In this document: piece after piece, positions 1 through 7,558 of the stretch
How positions within the stretch are numbered: position 1 is the first letter of the stretch
Layout: each line of letters starts with the position of its first letter
From: Pacificispira sp033344895
Lineage (GTDB): Bacteria; Pseudomonadota; Alphaproteobacteria; UBA8366; Aestuariispiraceae
Assembly: GCA_965229685.1 (NCBI GenBank)
Contig: OZ245920.1
Span: forward strand, 1,488,001-1,552,000
Direction of reading: 5' to 3'
Length of the DNA stretch: 64,000 bases
The notes under the pieces: generated by a model
What the model saw: only the letters and a program-made list of their open reading frames with translations
Told to the model about the DNA's origin: nothing
Databases searched by the model: none
Program-made: the position numbers and the translations under genes

Positions 1-1
1 G

Positions 2-79
2 GTGCGCCCGCACCATGTCGACCTGAAGACCGGCATGTATCGCGGTCGTCAGGTGATCGAGCCGAAGAGCGGTTTCTGA
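2..79 (+). CDS. rpmF: 50S ribosomal protein L32, C-terminal end (partial)
   Basis: The first 25 codons form an open frame ending in TGA at 77-79. They encode the basic C-terminus of ribosomal protein L32, with the recognisable segment RPHHVDLKTGMYRGRQVI. The 5' part, including any zinc-ribbon cysteines, lies before the window. L32 is a small structural protein of the large ribosomal subunit. Its position directly before plsX and fabH is the common alphaproteobacterial order, which strengthens the call despite the short fragment. Confidence 0.9.
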   Translation: MRPHHVDLKTGMYRGRQVIEPKSGF

Positions 80-93
80 TCGTTTCCGGAAAA

Positions 94-115
94 GTCGGTC
101 CAGTGTTGGACCGAC
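94..115 (+). terminator. stem-loop just after rpmF
   Basis: A perfect 9-bp inverted repeat (94-102 with 107-115, arms GTCGGTCCA and TGGACCGAC) closes on a 4-nt loop 15 nt after the rpmF stop. No T-run follows. It may be a weak terminator or a 3'-end processing and stability hairpin. Confidence 0.4.
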
Positions 116-147
116 GCCGGTTTCCGATCTAGTATTGGACGAAACGG

Positions 148-169
148 ATCGGGCCCCTTCGGGCCCGAT
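148..169 (+). terminator. GC-rich hairpin between rpmF and plsX
   Basis: A perfect 9-bp stem (ATCGGGCCC at 148-156 with GGGCCCGAT at 161-169) has a CTTC loop. The stem strength suits a terminator, but the downstream sequence is only modestly T-rich (TTGGTGTTGT). It lies about 70 nt after rpmF and 126 nt before plsX. Confidence 0.5.
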
Positions 170-295
170 TGGTGTTGTCGGGGCAGACAATGTCGGCGCC
201 CCGGCATTACGGCGCGGCCCGTTCAGGGCCGTGTCCGGGCCTGCGGATAACGGCGGATACAACATGCCGAACCGCCCGCTTGAGGGGACGTTGCG

Positions 296-1354
296 GTGGT
301 GAAGCCCTTGGTGATCGCGTTGGACGGTATGGGTGGCGACGGAGCGCCCGAAATCGTCGTGCGCGGCGCTGCCCTGGCGAAGGAACGTCTGCAACAGGTC
401 GAGTTTCTGATTTTCGGCAAATCGGACGTACTCGAGCCTTTGGTGGCGAAAGAGCCGCTGCTAGAGGGCTGTGTCGAGATTCGGCACACGGATCAGGTCG
501 TCAGCAACAACGACAAGCCCTCCTATGCCCTGCGCAACCTGAAGGAATCCAGCATGCGCAAGGCGATCGACGCCGTGCATGCGGGGGAAGCCAATTGCTG
601 TGTCTCGGCCGGTAATACCGGTGCTCTCATGGCGCTTGCCATGTTTGGCCTGCGCACCCTGACCGGTGTCAGCCGACCGGCCATCTGCTCCTTCTTCCCG
701 ACCCAGAAGGGCGAGACCTGCATGCTGGATCTCGGCGCCAATGTCGAATGCAGCGCCCAGCACCTCGTCCAGTTTGCGGTCATGGGCGAAGTCTTCGCCC
801 GCACGGTCATGGGAATCGAGCGGCCCAGCGTCGGTTTGCTGAATATAGGCACCGAGGAGCTGAAGGGGCGGGACGAGATCAAGCAGGCGGCCGCGATGCT
901 CCGCGAATCGCCGCTGCCGATCCACTTTTCCGGCTTTGTCGAAGGCGATGATATTGCGGCGGGAACGGTCGATGTCGTGGTCACGGACGGATTCACTGGC
1001 AATGTGGCCCTGAAGACCGCAGAGGGCACGTCGCGGTTGATCAGCGCGTTCTTGCGTGAGGCGTTTCAATCCAGCACGGTGGCCAAGATCGGTTATCTGA
1101 TCGCGCGCCGGGCCATGGCGAAACTGCGCTATCGTGTCGACCCGCGTCGCTATAACGGCGCCGTTTTGCTTGGGTTGAACGGAATCGCGGTAAAGAGCCA
1201 TGGTGGGACGGACGAGCTTGGCTTCGCAAACGCGATCGGCGTGGCGGCGGACATGTATTCACACGGCTTTATCGAAAAGATGAAAGCGGATTTTGAAACC
1301 TTGGACAGAGAAGGGCCTCCGGTGCCGGAAGGCGCGGCGGTAAAAGTATCTTGA
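296..1354 (+). CDS. plsX: phosphate acyltransferase PlsX
   Basis: PlsX makes acyl-phosphate from acyl-ACP, the first step of the PlsX/PlsY route to lysophosphatidic acid in membrane phospholipid synthesis. The protein (352 aa, usual family length about 330-350) opens with ALDGMGGDGAPE, the characteristic N-terminal motif, and contains NTGALMA and DGFTGNVALK blocks. It is a cytosolic, membrane-associated enzyme. Two GTG codons at 296 and 299 could both start translation; no ATG fits. Its stop overlaps the fabH start (TTGA at 1351-1354), indicating translational coupling. Context rpmF-plsX-fabH is conserved across proteobacteria. Confidence 0.96.
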   Translation: MVKPLVIALDGMGGDGAPEIVVRGAALAKERLQQVEFLIFGKSDVLEPLVAKEPLLEGCVEIRHTDQVVSNNDKPSYALRNLKESSMRKAIDAVHAGEANCCVSAGNTGALMALAMFGLRTLTGVSRPAICSFFPTQKGETCMLDLGANVECSAQHLVQFAVMGEVFARTVMGIERPSVGLLNIGTEELKGRDEIKQAAAMLRESPLPIHFSGFVEGDDIAAGTVDVVVTDGFTGNVALKTAEGTSRLISAFLREAFQSSTVAKIGYLIARRAMAKLRYRVDPRRYNGAVLLGLNGIAVKSHGGTDELGFANAIGVAADMYSHGFIEKMKADFETLDREGPPVPEGAAVKVS

Positions 1355-2325
1355 ATATTCGCAGCGTTATCCGAGGTGTTGGTGCCTATCTTCCCGAACG
1401 GGTGTTGAGCAACGACGAACTGTCCAAGACGGTGGACACGTCAGACGAATGGATCCGGCAGCGCACGGGCATTGCGCGCCGCCATATCGCCGCCGCCAAC
1501 GAAACGACGACCGACCTTGCCTGCACCGCCGCGCTGCGGGCCCTGGAACATGCGGGCATGTCGACCGACGAGATCGACCTCGTCATTCTGGCGACGACCA
1601 CGCCGGACAATACCTTTCCCGCCACCGCGACCCGTGTGCAGGCCAGACTGGGGATCACCGCCGGTCCCGCTTTCGATATCCAGGCCGTCTGCACGGGGTT
1701 CATCTATGCCCTGACCCAGGCCGACAACATGATCCGCCTCGGTCAGGCCAAATGCGCCCTGGTCATCGGTGCTGAGATCTATAGCCGTATTCTCGACTGG
1801 GAAGACCGCGGCACCTGCGTTCTGTTCGGCGACGGGGCCGGCGCGGTTGTCCTGAAGGCCGAAACCGGCAACGGGGCCGAGGTCGGGCGCGGGGTGATCT
1901 CGACGACACTCGGCGCCGACGGGCGCTACTACGACAGTCTCTATGTCGACGGTGGTCCGGCGACGACGGGTACCGCCGGATTCGTGCGCATGCAGGGCAA
2001 GGAAGTCTTCAAGCACGCGGTCGAGCGCATGTCGTCCCTGGTTTCGGGTCTGCTGGCGGATCAGGGCCTGACGACTGACGATCTGAGCTGGCTGATTCCG
2101 CATCAGGCAAATGTCAGAATTATCAATAAAGTAGGGGAGAAGCTTAATGTATCCCCTGAAAAAGTGATCATTTCTGTCGAAGAGCATGCCAATACCTCCG
2201 CCGCAACTATTCCGCTGGCTATGAATCACGCCGTCGAGCGTCAGTTGTTCAAGCCGGGAGACCTGCTGGGGCTGACCGCCATGGGCGGCGGCTTTACCTG
2301 GGGGGCTGCGTTGATCCGCTGGTAA
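1351..2325 (+). CDS. fabH: beta-ketoacyl-ACP synthase III FabH
   Basis: FabH condenses acetyl-CoA with malonyl-ACP to start fatty acid synthesis. The 324-aa protein has the normal family length and the Cys-His-Asn triad: Cys114 in AVCTGF, His251 in PHQAN, and Asn281 in EHANTSA. The start is TTG at 1351, overlapping the plsX stop by four bases, so translation is probably coupled to plsX. No ATG near the N-terminus would keep the MNIRSVIRGVGAYLPE opening. Confidence 0.96.
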   Translation: MNIRSVIRGVGAYLPERVLSNDELSKTVDTSDEWIRQRTGIARRHIAAANETTTDLACTAALRALEHAGMSTDEIDLVILATTTPDNTFPATATRVQARLGITAGPAFDIQAVCTGFIYALTQADNMIRLGQAKCALVIGAEIYSRILDWEDRGTCVLFGDGAGAVVLKAETGNGAEVGRGVISTTLGADGRYYDSLYVDGGPATTGTAGFVRMQGKEVFKHAVERMSSLVSGLLADQGLTTDDLSWLIPHQANVRIINKVGEKLNVSPEKVIISVEEHANTSAATIPLAMNHAVERQLFKPGDLLGLTAMGGGFTWGAALIRW

Positions 2326-2371
2326 TCCGGCGCGCGCGGCACGATTCGCATATCCAATTACTCCAGCTTTG

Positions 2372-2400
2372 TTGACGGGCTTCTGAGACGGGGCTAGTGT
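2372..2400 (+). promoter_or_regulatory. sigma-70-type promoter for ihfA
   Basis: TTGACG at 2372-2377 is separated by exactly 17 nt from TAGTGT at 2395-2400, a good housekeeping-type promoter. It lies in the 116-nt gap after fabH and about 40 nt before the ihfA start, so ihfA can be expressed separately from plsX-fabH. Confidence 0.6.
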
Positions 2401-2441
2401 GCCCTCGTATAAAACTTTGAAATGCTTGGGGGAGTTAGGCC

Positions 2442-2732
2442 ATGGCGGGCAAAACCGTTACCCGCGCGGAGCTGGCTGAGGCGGTGTACCAGGAGGTCGG
2501 ACTGTCCCGGATCGAATCGGCTGCTCTCGTCGAGGCGATCCTGGCGGAAATGGCCGATGCACTGGTTTCGGGAGAGCCGGTGAAGATTTCGTCTTTCGGC
2601 AGTTTTTCCGTCCGCCAGAAGGGGGAGCGCATCGGTCGTAACCCGAAGACAGGTGAGGAGGTCCCGATCCTGCCGCGCCGGGTTCTGGTCTTCCGGCCCA
2701 GCCATGTGTTGAAGGATCGAATCAACCAATGA
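2442..2732 (+). CDS. ihfA: integration host factor subunit alpha
   Basis: This is a small DNA-bending histone-like protein that pairs with IHF-beta and acts in the nucleoid as an architectural factor for transcription and recombination. The 96-aa product carries the HU/IHF signature: the beta-arm region KISSFGSFSVRQKGERIGRNPKTGEE with a conserved R-N-P tip. The N-terminus MAGKTVTRAELAEAV is typical of IHF-alpha rather than HU. A GGGGGAG ribosome site lies upstream of the ATG. IhfA before a MerR gene is the usual alphaproteobacterial arrangement. Confidence 0.95.
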   Translation: MAGKTVTRAELAEAVYQEVGLSRIESAALVEAILAEMADALVSGEPVKISSFGSFSVRQKGERIGRNPKTGEEVPILPRRVLVFRPSHVLKDRINQ

Positions 2733-2778
2733 CGGCACGCCCCGCGGGCGTCGCCGGGGCAGCGGTCAGGCAGTAGAG

Positions 2779-3225
2779 ATGAGCGACCCTTCCGAGCATT
2801 CCCGTTCCGAGAAATCTGCGGACGCGTTCCGCACGATCACCGAAGTCGCGGACCTGCTGGACGTTCAGCAGCACGTTCTGCGTTTCTGGGAAACGAAGTT
2901 CACCCAGATCAAGCCGATGAAGCGGGCCGGGGGGCGGCGCTACTACCGGCCTGAGGATGTGAAACTGCTGGAGGTCATCCGGCGGCTACTGCATCAGGAA
3001 GGCTTCACCATTCGTGGCGTCCAGAAGCTGCTGCGGGAGAATGGCGTAAAGACCGTTCTGGAATGGGGTGAGGACGGCGTGCCTGTCCCGGCGCCGGAGC
3101 CGGACATTCCGGCGCGGAAATCCGCCCCGACGATCGATCCCAACGCCCTGCGCGCCCTGCGTCAGGAACTCCAGGCCGCGCGGGAAATCCTCGACCAGCC
3201 GATCCGGCCGCCTTCCTCCGAATAG
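2779..3225 (+). CDS. MerR-family transcriptional regulator
   Basis: The 148-aa protein has an N-terminal MerR winged helix (residues about 18-88): FRTITEVADLLDVQ, VLRFWETKF and GGRRYYRPEDVKLL are all characteristic. The C-terminal part is short, proline-rich and lacks the cysteine cluster of metal-sensing MerR proteins, so no metal ligand is suggested. It follows ihfA by 46 nt and probably shares its transcript. This ihfA-linked MerR regulator is common in alphaproteobacteria, but its target is not evident here. Confidence 0.9.
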   Translation: MSDPSEHSRSEKSADAFRTITEVADLLDVQQHVLRFWETKFTQIKPMKRAGGRRYYRPEDVKLLEVIRRLLHQEGFTIRGVQKLLRENGVKTVLEWGEDGVPVPAPEPDIPARKSAPTIDPNALRALRQELQAAREILDQPIRPPSSE

Positions 3226-3275
3226 GGAATTGCATCAACCGGTGTTAGGCTCTATTTAGTGCCCACCCACATCGG

Positions 3276-3352
3276 CGGAGCGTAGCGCAGCCTGGTAGCG
3301 CACCATACTGGGGGTGTGGGGGTCGTAGGTTCAAATCCTGCCGCTCCGACCA
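3276..3352 (+). tRNA. tRNA-Pro (anticodon GGG)
   Basis: The sequence folds as a full cloverleaf. The acceptor stem CGGAGCG pairs with CGCTCCG and is followed by A and an encoded CCA. The D stem is GCGC/GCGC. The anticodon stem CCATA/TGTGG carries loop CTGGGGG, giving anticodon GGG (proline). The T arm is GTAGG-TTCAAAT-CCTGC. Total length is 77 nt with the CCA end included. Confidence 0.97.
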
Positions 3353-3360
3353 ACAAGATC

Positions 3361-3400
3361 AAGGGGTTATCGGCGACGCGCCGATAGCCCCTTGTTTGTC
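3361..3400 (+). terminator. rho-independent terminator after tRNA-Pro
   Basis: A 14-bp stem (3361-3374 with 3380-3393, one G-T wobble) with a GACGC loop is followed by a T-rich tail (GTTTGTCTCTT). It begins 8 nt after the tRNA 3' end. From here to 3623 no gene is supported on either strand. Confidence 0.85.
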
Positions 3401-3623
3401 TCTTGCTAGTGTTTTGCAGGTTTAGCTGCCCGTTTCGGGTAGCGTTGGCCAGACCCTGTTCGGTACCGGGGCCATGGCCGCCCAGCGAAACTATGGAATT
3501 GTGAACACGAAGCTTGGGTGTATCGGCTCCGTCAATGAATGGCCTCGGTGCCCATAAACAGGACGGCGAAAGTGCGTCGATCAACTACAGGCAAGATGCC
3601 TGTCGCTGCCAACCCGCTGTCTG

Positions 3624-4232
3624 CTAAACTCCAAATGGTGACTGCCAGGCGGGCAATTCCATCAATCTGTCATGCCACCGTTCTACCGCTGGGAACTCTG
3701 AAAGCGGTATATTGGCACCCTTGGCATATGGCAGAACGGTCGCGACGGCGAAGTCCGCGACCGTCAGGGTGTCGCCCAGCAAGTAGGCGCGGTTTTCCAG
3801 ATGATCGTCGAGGATCGCTCCGTAGCGCCGCACGTACCCCAGGGCTTCCTCGACTGTTTCTTGGTCAGGAGCGCCCATGCCGAACTCCGCGCGAATGACA
3901 TACTCGAAATAAAGTTGGCCCGCGTAGCGACAAAAGTGGTCGGATGCCCAACTGAACCATCTAACCACCTCGACTTGCCCGTCACCCCGGGGCCAGAGGT
4001 CGGACTCCGAACGGATCGCCAAATGGCACATGATGGCGTTCGATTCCCAGATTGTGCGGTCCCCATCGGCCAGTGCGGGAGCCTTGCCATTGGGGTTGAT
4101 GGCGAGGAACTCCGGTGCGCGTTGTTCGCCCTTTTTCAGATCGAGCCGATGGAATTTAACATCCAGATCCACATGCCGCGCGACAGCGCAGGTTTTGTAG
4201 GAATTCATGGTTTCGGCATAGAAGAGTTTCAT
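3624..4232 (-). CDS. glutathione S-transferase family protein
   Basis: The 202-aa product is a standard two-domain cytosolic GST. The thioredoxin-like N-terminal domain (residues 1-80) contains NPNGKAPALADGDRTIWES, the glutathione-binding loop with the cis-Pro and Glu-Ser pair. The helical C-terminal domain (about 85-200) contains the N-capping motif LTVADFAVATVL. Such enzymes conjugate glutathione or act as peroxidases or dehalogenases; the substrate is unknown. The start at 4232 was chosen because a GGAG site sits 7 nt upstream and MKLFYAE matches the family N-terminus; a longer frame exists but adds unrelated residues. It diverges from the HxlR regulator at 4580, a plausible regulator-target pair. 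Confidence 0.88.
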   Translation of the reverse strand: MKLFYAETMNSYKTCAVARHVDLDVKFHRLDLKKGEQRAPEFLAINPNGKAPALADGDRTIWESNAIMCHLAIRSESDLWPRGDGQVEVVRWFSWASDHFCRYAGQLYFEYVIRAEFGMGAPDQETVEEALGYVRRYGAILDDHLENRAYLLGDTLTVADFAVATVLPYAKGANIPLSEFPAVERWHDRLMELPAWQSPFGV

Positions 4233-4487
4233 GAAGGATCTCCAGTGGGTTGAGGAAGCGGGGTACGGGCCCGGATCAATGCAGCGAGCGCTACGCCAGG
4301 CGCGGCCACGAGACCGCACAGATTGGCGGAAGACTGCAACGCCAGACCCAAAGCATCACGGACAGCGGTCACGTCGACATCCGCCACAGCCGGGCCGGTG
4401 GCTACGCCTGTCGGCAGGTCCGGAAGGTGAGGGCTGTCGGCGCGTTGCCTGTGGGAATTGCAGGACATGAAGGGGGCTCCGAGTGTT

Positions 4488-4514
4488 GCGAACGCTTGAA
4501 CCATTCGCGTTCGC
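4488..4514. promoter_or_regulatory. inverted repeat between GST and HxlR genes
   Basis: A perfect 8-bp inverted repeat (GCGAACGC at 4488-4495, GCGTTCGC at 4507-4514) has an 11-nt spacer. It lies in the 347-nt divergent region between the GST and HxlR genes. The spacing of half-site centres (about 19 nt) suits a dimeric winged-helix regulator, so it may be the HxlR operator. The rest of 4233-4579 shows no convincing gene; the 60 nt before the HxlR start are AT-rich and probably hold its promoter. Confidence 0.35.
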
Positions 4515-4579
4515 ATGGCACATTCAAAATAGAAACTAAGCAGTCCTAAAAAGCAACTGAAAAGTATAGAGAGTGAATT

Positions 4580-5242
4580 ATGGGTGGCAAGAGTTACGAT
4601 GACGGATGCGCCACGGCCCATGCGATGGACCTGATCGGCAATCGCTGGGCGCTGTTGATTGTGCGTGAGCTGATGTTTGGGCCAAAGCGCTTCACCGACC
4701 TTCGCAGTGAACTGCGAAATGTCAGCCCCAACGTGCTGACCCAACGGCTGGAGGAACTGGAAGCCTCGACGATTCTGCGACGGCGCCAGTTACCACCACC
4801 TGCGGCGTCATGGGTATACGAACTGACGGAGTGGGGTCGCGAGCTAGAGGAACCAATCCTGAGCCTCGGCCGATGGGCGGCCAGATCCCCGATTCTACGA
4901 CAGGGGCTGCCGATGAGTCGTGCCGGCCTGTTGCTGGCGATGCGCGCCCTTTATCACCCGAGCGAAGACGGCGGATTCTGTTTAGACCTCGACATGCCGT
5001 ATGGCGCAGTGCGGGTAACCGGAACAACGACAGGGCTCAAGTATGACGAGGCAACAAGCAGTGGCGATACGTCCAACGCGGTTCTAACGGGCACTCCGGA
5101 CGCCATTGACGGCATTCTGTTCGGCGGGACGGACCTGCGCCAGGCGATCTCTGAAGGGCAGCTCCGATGTGCAGGAAGTCAGGATGCCATCGAAAGGTTC
5201 CTCAACGCATTCCCACTGCCGCAGCCGGCATCTGTAAGCTGA
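4580..5242 (+). CDS. HxlR-family transcriptional regulator
   Basis: Residues 5-95 form an HxlR winged helix: a conserved N-terminal Cys11, then LIGNRWALLIVREL, GPKRFTDLR and the recognition-helix region VSPNVLTQRLEELE. The remaining 120 residues are a longer C-terminal domain resembling the sterol-carrier-like extension seen in larger HxlR proteins. The family often senses electrophiles or redox state through that cysteine. The gene diverges from a GST, so control of that detoxification gene is the natural guess. The function is inferred from family and position only. Confidence 0.88.
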   Translation: MGGKSYDDGCATAHAMDLIGNRWALLIVRELMFGPKRFTDLRSELRNVSPNVLTQRLEELEASTILRRRQLPPPAASWVYELTEWGRELEEPILSLGRWAARSPILRQGLPMSRAGLLLAMRALYHPSEDGGFCLDLDMPYGAVRVTGTTTGLKYDEATSSGDTSNAVLTGTPDAIDGILFGGTDLRQAISEGQLRCAGSQDAIERFLNAFPLPQPASVS

Positions 5243-5316
5243 TTGCTGTTCCATAACCTGGCAGTGACCGTTCGAACCAAACAGGCACGGGGAGGCTGGC
5301 GATTCGGCTTATGACT

Positions 5317-6222
5317 TCAAACAAGGGTCCCTGCCTGAATCAGGCTGGTCTTCAAGAACGCTGAAAGGTGATCTGCAATTGCTCGGGTCTTGTTTTCCAC
5401 AATGCTACCTCCGGCAGTGACCACATGAACAGGAATTTCCGCCGTTTCATATGCCTCGAGAATGCGCACCAGTTTGCCCGCCGCCAAATCCGACGCTGCC
5501 TGATATGAAAGCACTCGTGCTATTCCCTTGCCGCTTCGAGCCGCATCCAGCTGAATATCGATGTCGTTCGCGACCAGACGCGGATTGAGTGCGACGGTCT
5601 CGACTTTCGCACCCATCTTGTAGGTCCACTGAGGACCGCCACTGCTCCAGCTTTCCAGTATCGTGGCGTGATCGGAAAGATCAGACGGACGCGCAGGCAC
5701 GCCCGATGCCTTGATGTATGCCGGGCTGCATACCGTCATCCAGTGAACGCTACCGACCTTCCGAGCGCGGAGCGAAGAATCTGGCAACATGCCAATCCGT
5801 ACGGCGACGTCGAGTCGATGTTCGATAAAATCCATGTATCGGTCAGCCAGAATCATTTCCGCAGAGGCGTCAGGCCATTCCTGCAGGAAACGGTCCACGG
5901 CGGGCGCGACAAACAGCCGTCCAAAAACCGGAGGCGCTGCAATCCGGACCATACCGCGGATCGTTTCGACACCCGTGTCCATGGTCAACATGCGATAGCT
6001 GTCCAGAACATCCCGCGCGCCGTCGGCCAATTTTAGACCGGTAGCGGTGGGAGCGATGCGCCGCGTGGTTCTCTCAACCAGTCGAACACCCAACCTGCTT
6101 TCGAGACGTTCAAGAGCACGCGTAGTTGACGCAGGCGATTTGCGCAGACGCCTCGCCGCTTGCCGCATACTGCCCGCAGTCACGATCGCAACCAGGATTT
6201 CCAGTTCGTCGAGTCGATCCAT
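5317..6222 (-). CDS. LysR-family transcriptional regulator
   Basis: The 301-aa protein has the LysR layout. Residues 1-60 are the winged helix-turn-helix (LEILVAIVTAGSMRQAARRL, then ALERLESRLGVRLVERTTR). From about residue 90 a periplasmic-binding-like effector domain follows (VRIAAPPVFGRLFVAP, VAVRIGMLPDSSL). It is of the subgroup with a degenerate GSM-type helix often found beside small redox enzymes. It faces the RibD remnant and the SDR gene across a 217-nt gap, so it may once have regulated them. The effector is unknown. Confidence 0.9.
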   Translation of the reverse strand: MDRLDELEILVAIVTAGSMRQAARRLRKSPASTTRALERLESRLGVRLVERTTRRIAPTATGLKLADGARDVLDSYRMLTMDTGVETIRGMVRIAAPPVFGRLFVAPAVDRFLQEWPDASAEMILADRYMDFIEHRLDVAVRIGMLPDSSLRARKVGSVHWMTVCSPAYIKASGVPARPSDLSDHATILESWSSGGPQWTYKMGAKVETVALNPRLVANDIDIQLDAARSGKGIARVLSYQAASDLAAGKLVRILEAYETAEIPVHVVTAGGSIVENKTRAIADHLSAFLKTSLIQAGTLV

Positions 6223-6234
6223 TGTTGCTCAATC

Positions 6235-6250
6235 TGAAATTATTTTTTCA
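6235..6250. promoter_or_regulatory. possible LysR-type operator
   Basis: The dyad TGAA-N8-TTCA lies 13 nt upstream of the LysR start, in an AT-rich stretch, and resembles a T-N11-A LysR box. A TATAAT hexamer follows at 6283-6288 on the plus strand, but no good -35 was found at the right distance. Autoregulation is plausible but unproven. Confidence 0.3.
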
Positions 6251-6439
6251 ACGTTTGGCATCTATGCCGTCAGTTCTGAAACTATAATAACGGGCCTGCA
6301 AAGACAAAGCTGCATGCCATGACCCGTGCTGAGTCAGCCCGCCGATTGCCCGGTAAGTAATGATGCCGCACGTCACCGGCGGTGGTGGATGAACGAACTC
6401 AGGAAAGTGCGGTTGGCGCAACCAACGGAGACCGAGACC

Positions 6440-6679
6440 ATGTCAGGAAAGATCATCGCGACCCAATACATGTCGTTGGACGGAGTCATTGAGGATCCCG
6501 TGGGCGACAAATTCAAGGACGATGAATTGAGCGGCGCCAGGGCCTTGATCTTCGGGCGGAAGACCTATGACGGGTTTGCCGCAGACTGGCCCACCGTGTC
6601 GGGAACGCCGCATGTCAGCATTGCGCACCGCACTGATCTCGTGCCGTCGATCATCTCAACCCTTCTTGCCGGTGAATGA
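6440..6679 (+). pseudogene. decayed RibD-like (dihydrofolate reductase fold) protein
   Basis: The 79-residue frame begins SGKIIATQYMSLDGVIEDP, the N-terminus of RibD C-terminal-domain reductases. It then jumps directly to DKFKDDELSGARALIFGRK and TYDGFAADWPTV, skipping a block normally present between them. After WPTVSGTP it loses all family similarity and ends. Full-length members are about 180-200 aa, so the gene appears to have an internal deletion and a lost 3' half. It ends 1 nt before the next gene. It could be expressed as a short protein, but the catalytic domain is incomplete. Confidence 0.65.
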
Positions 6680-6680
6680 A

Positions 6681-7523
6681 ATGGCTGCCCCAGACGAAGC
6701 AAACATGGACGTCAATCGCATCCTGATCACCGGTGCGGCCGGACGGATCGGTCGCGCGCTTAGGAAGGGTTTGAAACGGCAAGACCGGATTCTGCGACTG
6801 GCTGATCAAGTGATGCCGGACCCTCCCGATGAGAGGGAGGAAGTCATGCAACTGGATCTCCTGAACCAAGACTTGGGGACAGTTTTCAGCGACGTTAACA
6901 CGCTCATCCATCTGGCCGCCGTGCCGGAGGAACGACCATGGAGCGAGATCTTCCCGCTGAACTACGAGCTCACGCGGGCCGTTTTCGAAGCCGCGTGGAA
7001 GGCCGGAGTGGGCAGGATCATTTTTGCAAGCTCGATTCAGGCAGTGGGATTCCACCCCATTTCAGTGAGGCTCGACGGAAATGCACGCATCCGTCCCAGC
7101 GGAAACTATGGTCTTTCGAAGGCCTTTGGTGAAGCGCTCGGAAGCCTTTATGCAGACCGACATGGAATGTCCTTCATTGCCCTGCGCATCGCTTCGTTTG
7201 AGCAGGAACCAAGCGATGAACGCATGTTGAAGACGTGGTTGTCCCCGAAGGACGCGGTGCATCTCTTCGACCGGGCTATCGATGCAACGGACGTCCACTA
7301 CTTGGTGGCCTATGGTGTTTCAGCGAACACGCGCAGCGCGGTGGATAACTCCCATGCCGATGCGTTGGGATTTCAACCCGTGGACGATGCGGAAGTATAT
7401 GCGGATTGCATTGCCGATGCCGGCTCGGCGATGGGGCCGAACGCCTCCGTCACCCACGGCGGTCAGGCCAGTGATTCTGAATGCACCGACACCGCGCAAA
7501 GCTTCCTGAGGCACCCCTCTTAA
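6681..7523 (+). CDS. NAD-dependent epimerase/dehydrogenase, uronate-dehydrogenase-like
   Basis: This is an extended short-chain dehydrogenase (280 aa). The Rossmann motif is at residues 18-24 (GAAGRIG), the catalytic Tyr143 and Lys147 lie in NYGLSKAFGEAL, and Ser117/118 are upstream. The C-terminal blocks RMLKTWLSP, DAVHLFDRAI and YGVSANTRS-x-x-DNS closely resemble uronate dehydrogenase, which oxidises glucuronate or galacturonate to the lactone. Start 6681 gives a normal N-terminus; an ATG at 6705 is an alternative. The last 30 residues look non-conserved. It adjoins the RibD remnant with no gap, suggesting a rearranged junction. Substrate not proven. Confidence 0.75.
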   Translation: MAAPDEANMDVNRILITGAAGRIGRALRKGLKRQDRILRLADQVMPDPPDEREEVMQLDLLNQDLGTVFSDVNTLIHLAAVPEERPWSEIFPLNYELTRAVFEAAWKAGVGRIIFASSIQAVGFHPISVRLDGNARIRPSGNYGLSKAFGEALGSLYADRHGMSFIALRIASFEQEPSDERMLKTWLSPKDAVHLFDRAIDATDVHYLVAYGVSANTRSAVDNSHADALGFQPVDDAEVYADCIADAGSAMGPNASVTHGGQASDSECTDTAQSFLRHPS

Positions 7524-7558
7524 GCATCTCGGCTCGCTATCGTCGGCAGCCACGGTGG

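Noticed and set aside
3252..3584. A 110-codon minus-strand open frame across tRNA-Pro, containing GAAGFEPTTPTPPVW
   Set aside because: It is the antisense of the tRNA-Pro gene. This peptide is a well-known annotation artefact copied across genomes; the tRNA explains the sequence fully.
4229..4744. A 171-codon minus-strand open frame between the GST and HxlR genes
   Set aside because: It overlaps the HxlR gene start and GST start, has no recognisable domain and mixed composition. GC-rich DNA often gives such chance frames.
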